From: Nitrospina sp.
GTDB taxonomy: Bacteria; Nitrospinota; Nitrospinia; Nitrospinales; VA-1
Assembly (NCBI GenBank): GCA_018665625.1
Contig: JABJCF010000540.1
Location: 1 to 6,515 of the forward strand
DNA: 6,515 nucleotides
Direction: 5' to 3'
In this document: piece after piece, positions 5,835-6,515 of the stretch
How positions within the stretch are numbered: position 1 is the first letter of the stretch
Layout: every line of letters starts with the position of its first letter
The notes under the pieces: model-generated
Seen by the model: only the letters and a program-made list of their open reading frames with translations
What the model was told of the DNA's origin: nothing
Database searches by the model: none
Position numbers and translations under genes: made by a program

Positions 5835-6515
5835 ATGAGGGCTTGGGATGGAAAACGTATTTTGGTAACCGGAGGTGCTGGTTTTATCGGAAGCCATTTG
5901 GTAGATAACCTCTTGTCTGAAGGGGTTGAGCATGTTGCTGTTGTTGATAATTTTTTCTTAGGTAAGGAAAGTAATCTTTCCCAGGCGACTAAAAAATATA
6001 AAGATAAGGTCAAAATTTATCGAGAAGATGCAGCCGAGTTTTCTTCGATGGAAGCTGTTTGTGGTAAAGAAAAACCAGATGTTGTGTTCAATTTGGCAAC
6101 AAAAGCTCTCTTATATTCTTTTTTTAATCCTCCGGGGGCTTACCGGGTAAACGTTGACATAGCTGAAAATTTTGGCGAATTGCTTAGAAAAAAAGTTTTT
6201 GGGAAACTTATCCACGTTTCTACATCTGAGGTGTATGGAACGGCACGGCAAAATTCTATGGCAGAAGACCATCCTCTAATGGCCGAGACTTCTTATGCTG
6301 CTGGAAAAGCGGCGGCAGATTTGCTTTTAACTTCTTACGTAAATATGTTTGATTTGGATATCACAATTGTCCGTCCCTTTAATAATTATGGGCCACGCCA
6401 AAATGAAGGTGCCTTAGCGGCGGTGATTCCTGAAACTATTAAAAGAATTCGATCAGGTCAGGAACCTTTTATCGAAGGAGATGGTCTACAGACAAGAGAC
6501 TTTATTTATGTAGAG
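5835..6515 (+). CDS. NAD-dependent epimerase/dehydratase, extended SDR (3' end beyond window)
   Basis: The first 227 codons of a sugar-nucleotide-modifying extended short-chain dehydrogenase. The NAD-binding motif GGAGFIGSH is at residues 13-21 (G13, G16, G19), and the acidic residue D38 after the second strand (VVDNF) favours NAD over NADP. The catalytic elements are HVSTSEVYG at 127-135 and the YAAGK pair Y154/K158. RPFNNYGPRQ (180-189) and GDGLQTRDFIYVE (215-227) are the standard substrate-side motifs of UDP-glucose 4-epimerase, UDP-glucuronate decarboxylase/epimerase and dTDP-glucose 4,6-dehydratase relatives. The exact reaction is unresolved, and roughly 80-120 residues are cut off. The start is well fixed by AGGAG at 5824-5828, 6 bases before the ATG. 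It follows the acetyltransferase by 75 bases with no terminator seen, so it probably belongs to the same unit and acts on the same or a related NDP-sugar. Confidence 0.88.
   Translation, partial: MRAWDGKRILVTGGAGFIGSHLVDNLLSEGVEHVAVVDNFFLGKESNLSQATKKYKDKVKIYREDAAEFSSMEAVCGKEKPDVVFNLATKALLYSFFNPPGAYRVNVDIAENFGELLRKKVFGKLIHVSTSEVYGTARQNSMAEDHPLMAETSYAAGKAAADLLLTSYVNMFDLDITIVRPFNNYGPRQNEGALAAVIPETIKRIRSGQEPFIEGDGLQTRDFIYVE

Noticed and set aside
5696..6013. Open frame of 105 codons on the - strand
   Set aside because: It covers the end of the acetyltransferase and the NAD-binding start of the SDR in antisense; nothing in it supports a real protein.

Overview
The window is part of a Gram-negative-style surface-polysaccharide (O-antigen, capsule or similar glycan) gene cluster. 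All six recognisable genes and one gene tail lie on the + strand. They are tightly packed and moderately AT-rich (judged by eye). The gene types (a polytopic flippase, a nucleotide-sugar N-acetyltransferase, an extended-SDR sugar-nucleotide enzyme, two SAM methyltransferases and a deacetylase-like protein) are the usual mix of such a cluster. The sequence suggests a proteobacterium or similar Gram-negative, but I see nothing that fixes the genus. No rRNA, tRNA, CRISPR array, insertion sequence or JUMPstart/ops element was seen.

Layout. Bases 1-105 hold the probable 3' end of an upstream gene whose TGA overlaps the TTG start of a class I methyltransferase (102-905). An 83-base gap with a candidate promoter (941-970) leads to a 531-533-residue-class protein (532 aa, 989-2587) with a Rossmann/glutamine-amidotransferase-like N-terminal part and a polysaccharide-deacetylase-like C-terminal part carrying an HDLDH motif. 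Its end overlaps a zinc-ribbon-plus-methyltransferase gene (2577-3518). That gene's stop overlaps the GTG start of a Wzx-type flippase (3518-4975). A 226-base gap with small hairpins precedes a left-handed beta-helix N-acetyltransferase (5202-5759). A further 75-base gap precedes an NAD-dependent epimerase/dehydratase (5835 to the window edge).

How the genes may work together (inference). The SDR and acetyltransferase would make or finish an NDP-amino sugar. The methyltransferases and the deacetylase-like protein could decorate the glycan or its precursors. The flippase would move the undecaprenyl-linked repeat unit across the inner membrane. No glycosyltransferase, polymerase (Wzy) or aminotransferase is visible here; these presumably lie outside the window.

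The most notable points are a nine-G run inside the flippase gene and a nine-A run at codons 3-6 of the acetyltransferase gene. Both could allow slipped-strand on/off switching of the glycan. The other is the two-part deacetylase-like protein, whose function cannot be assigned from sequence alone.
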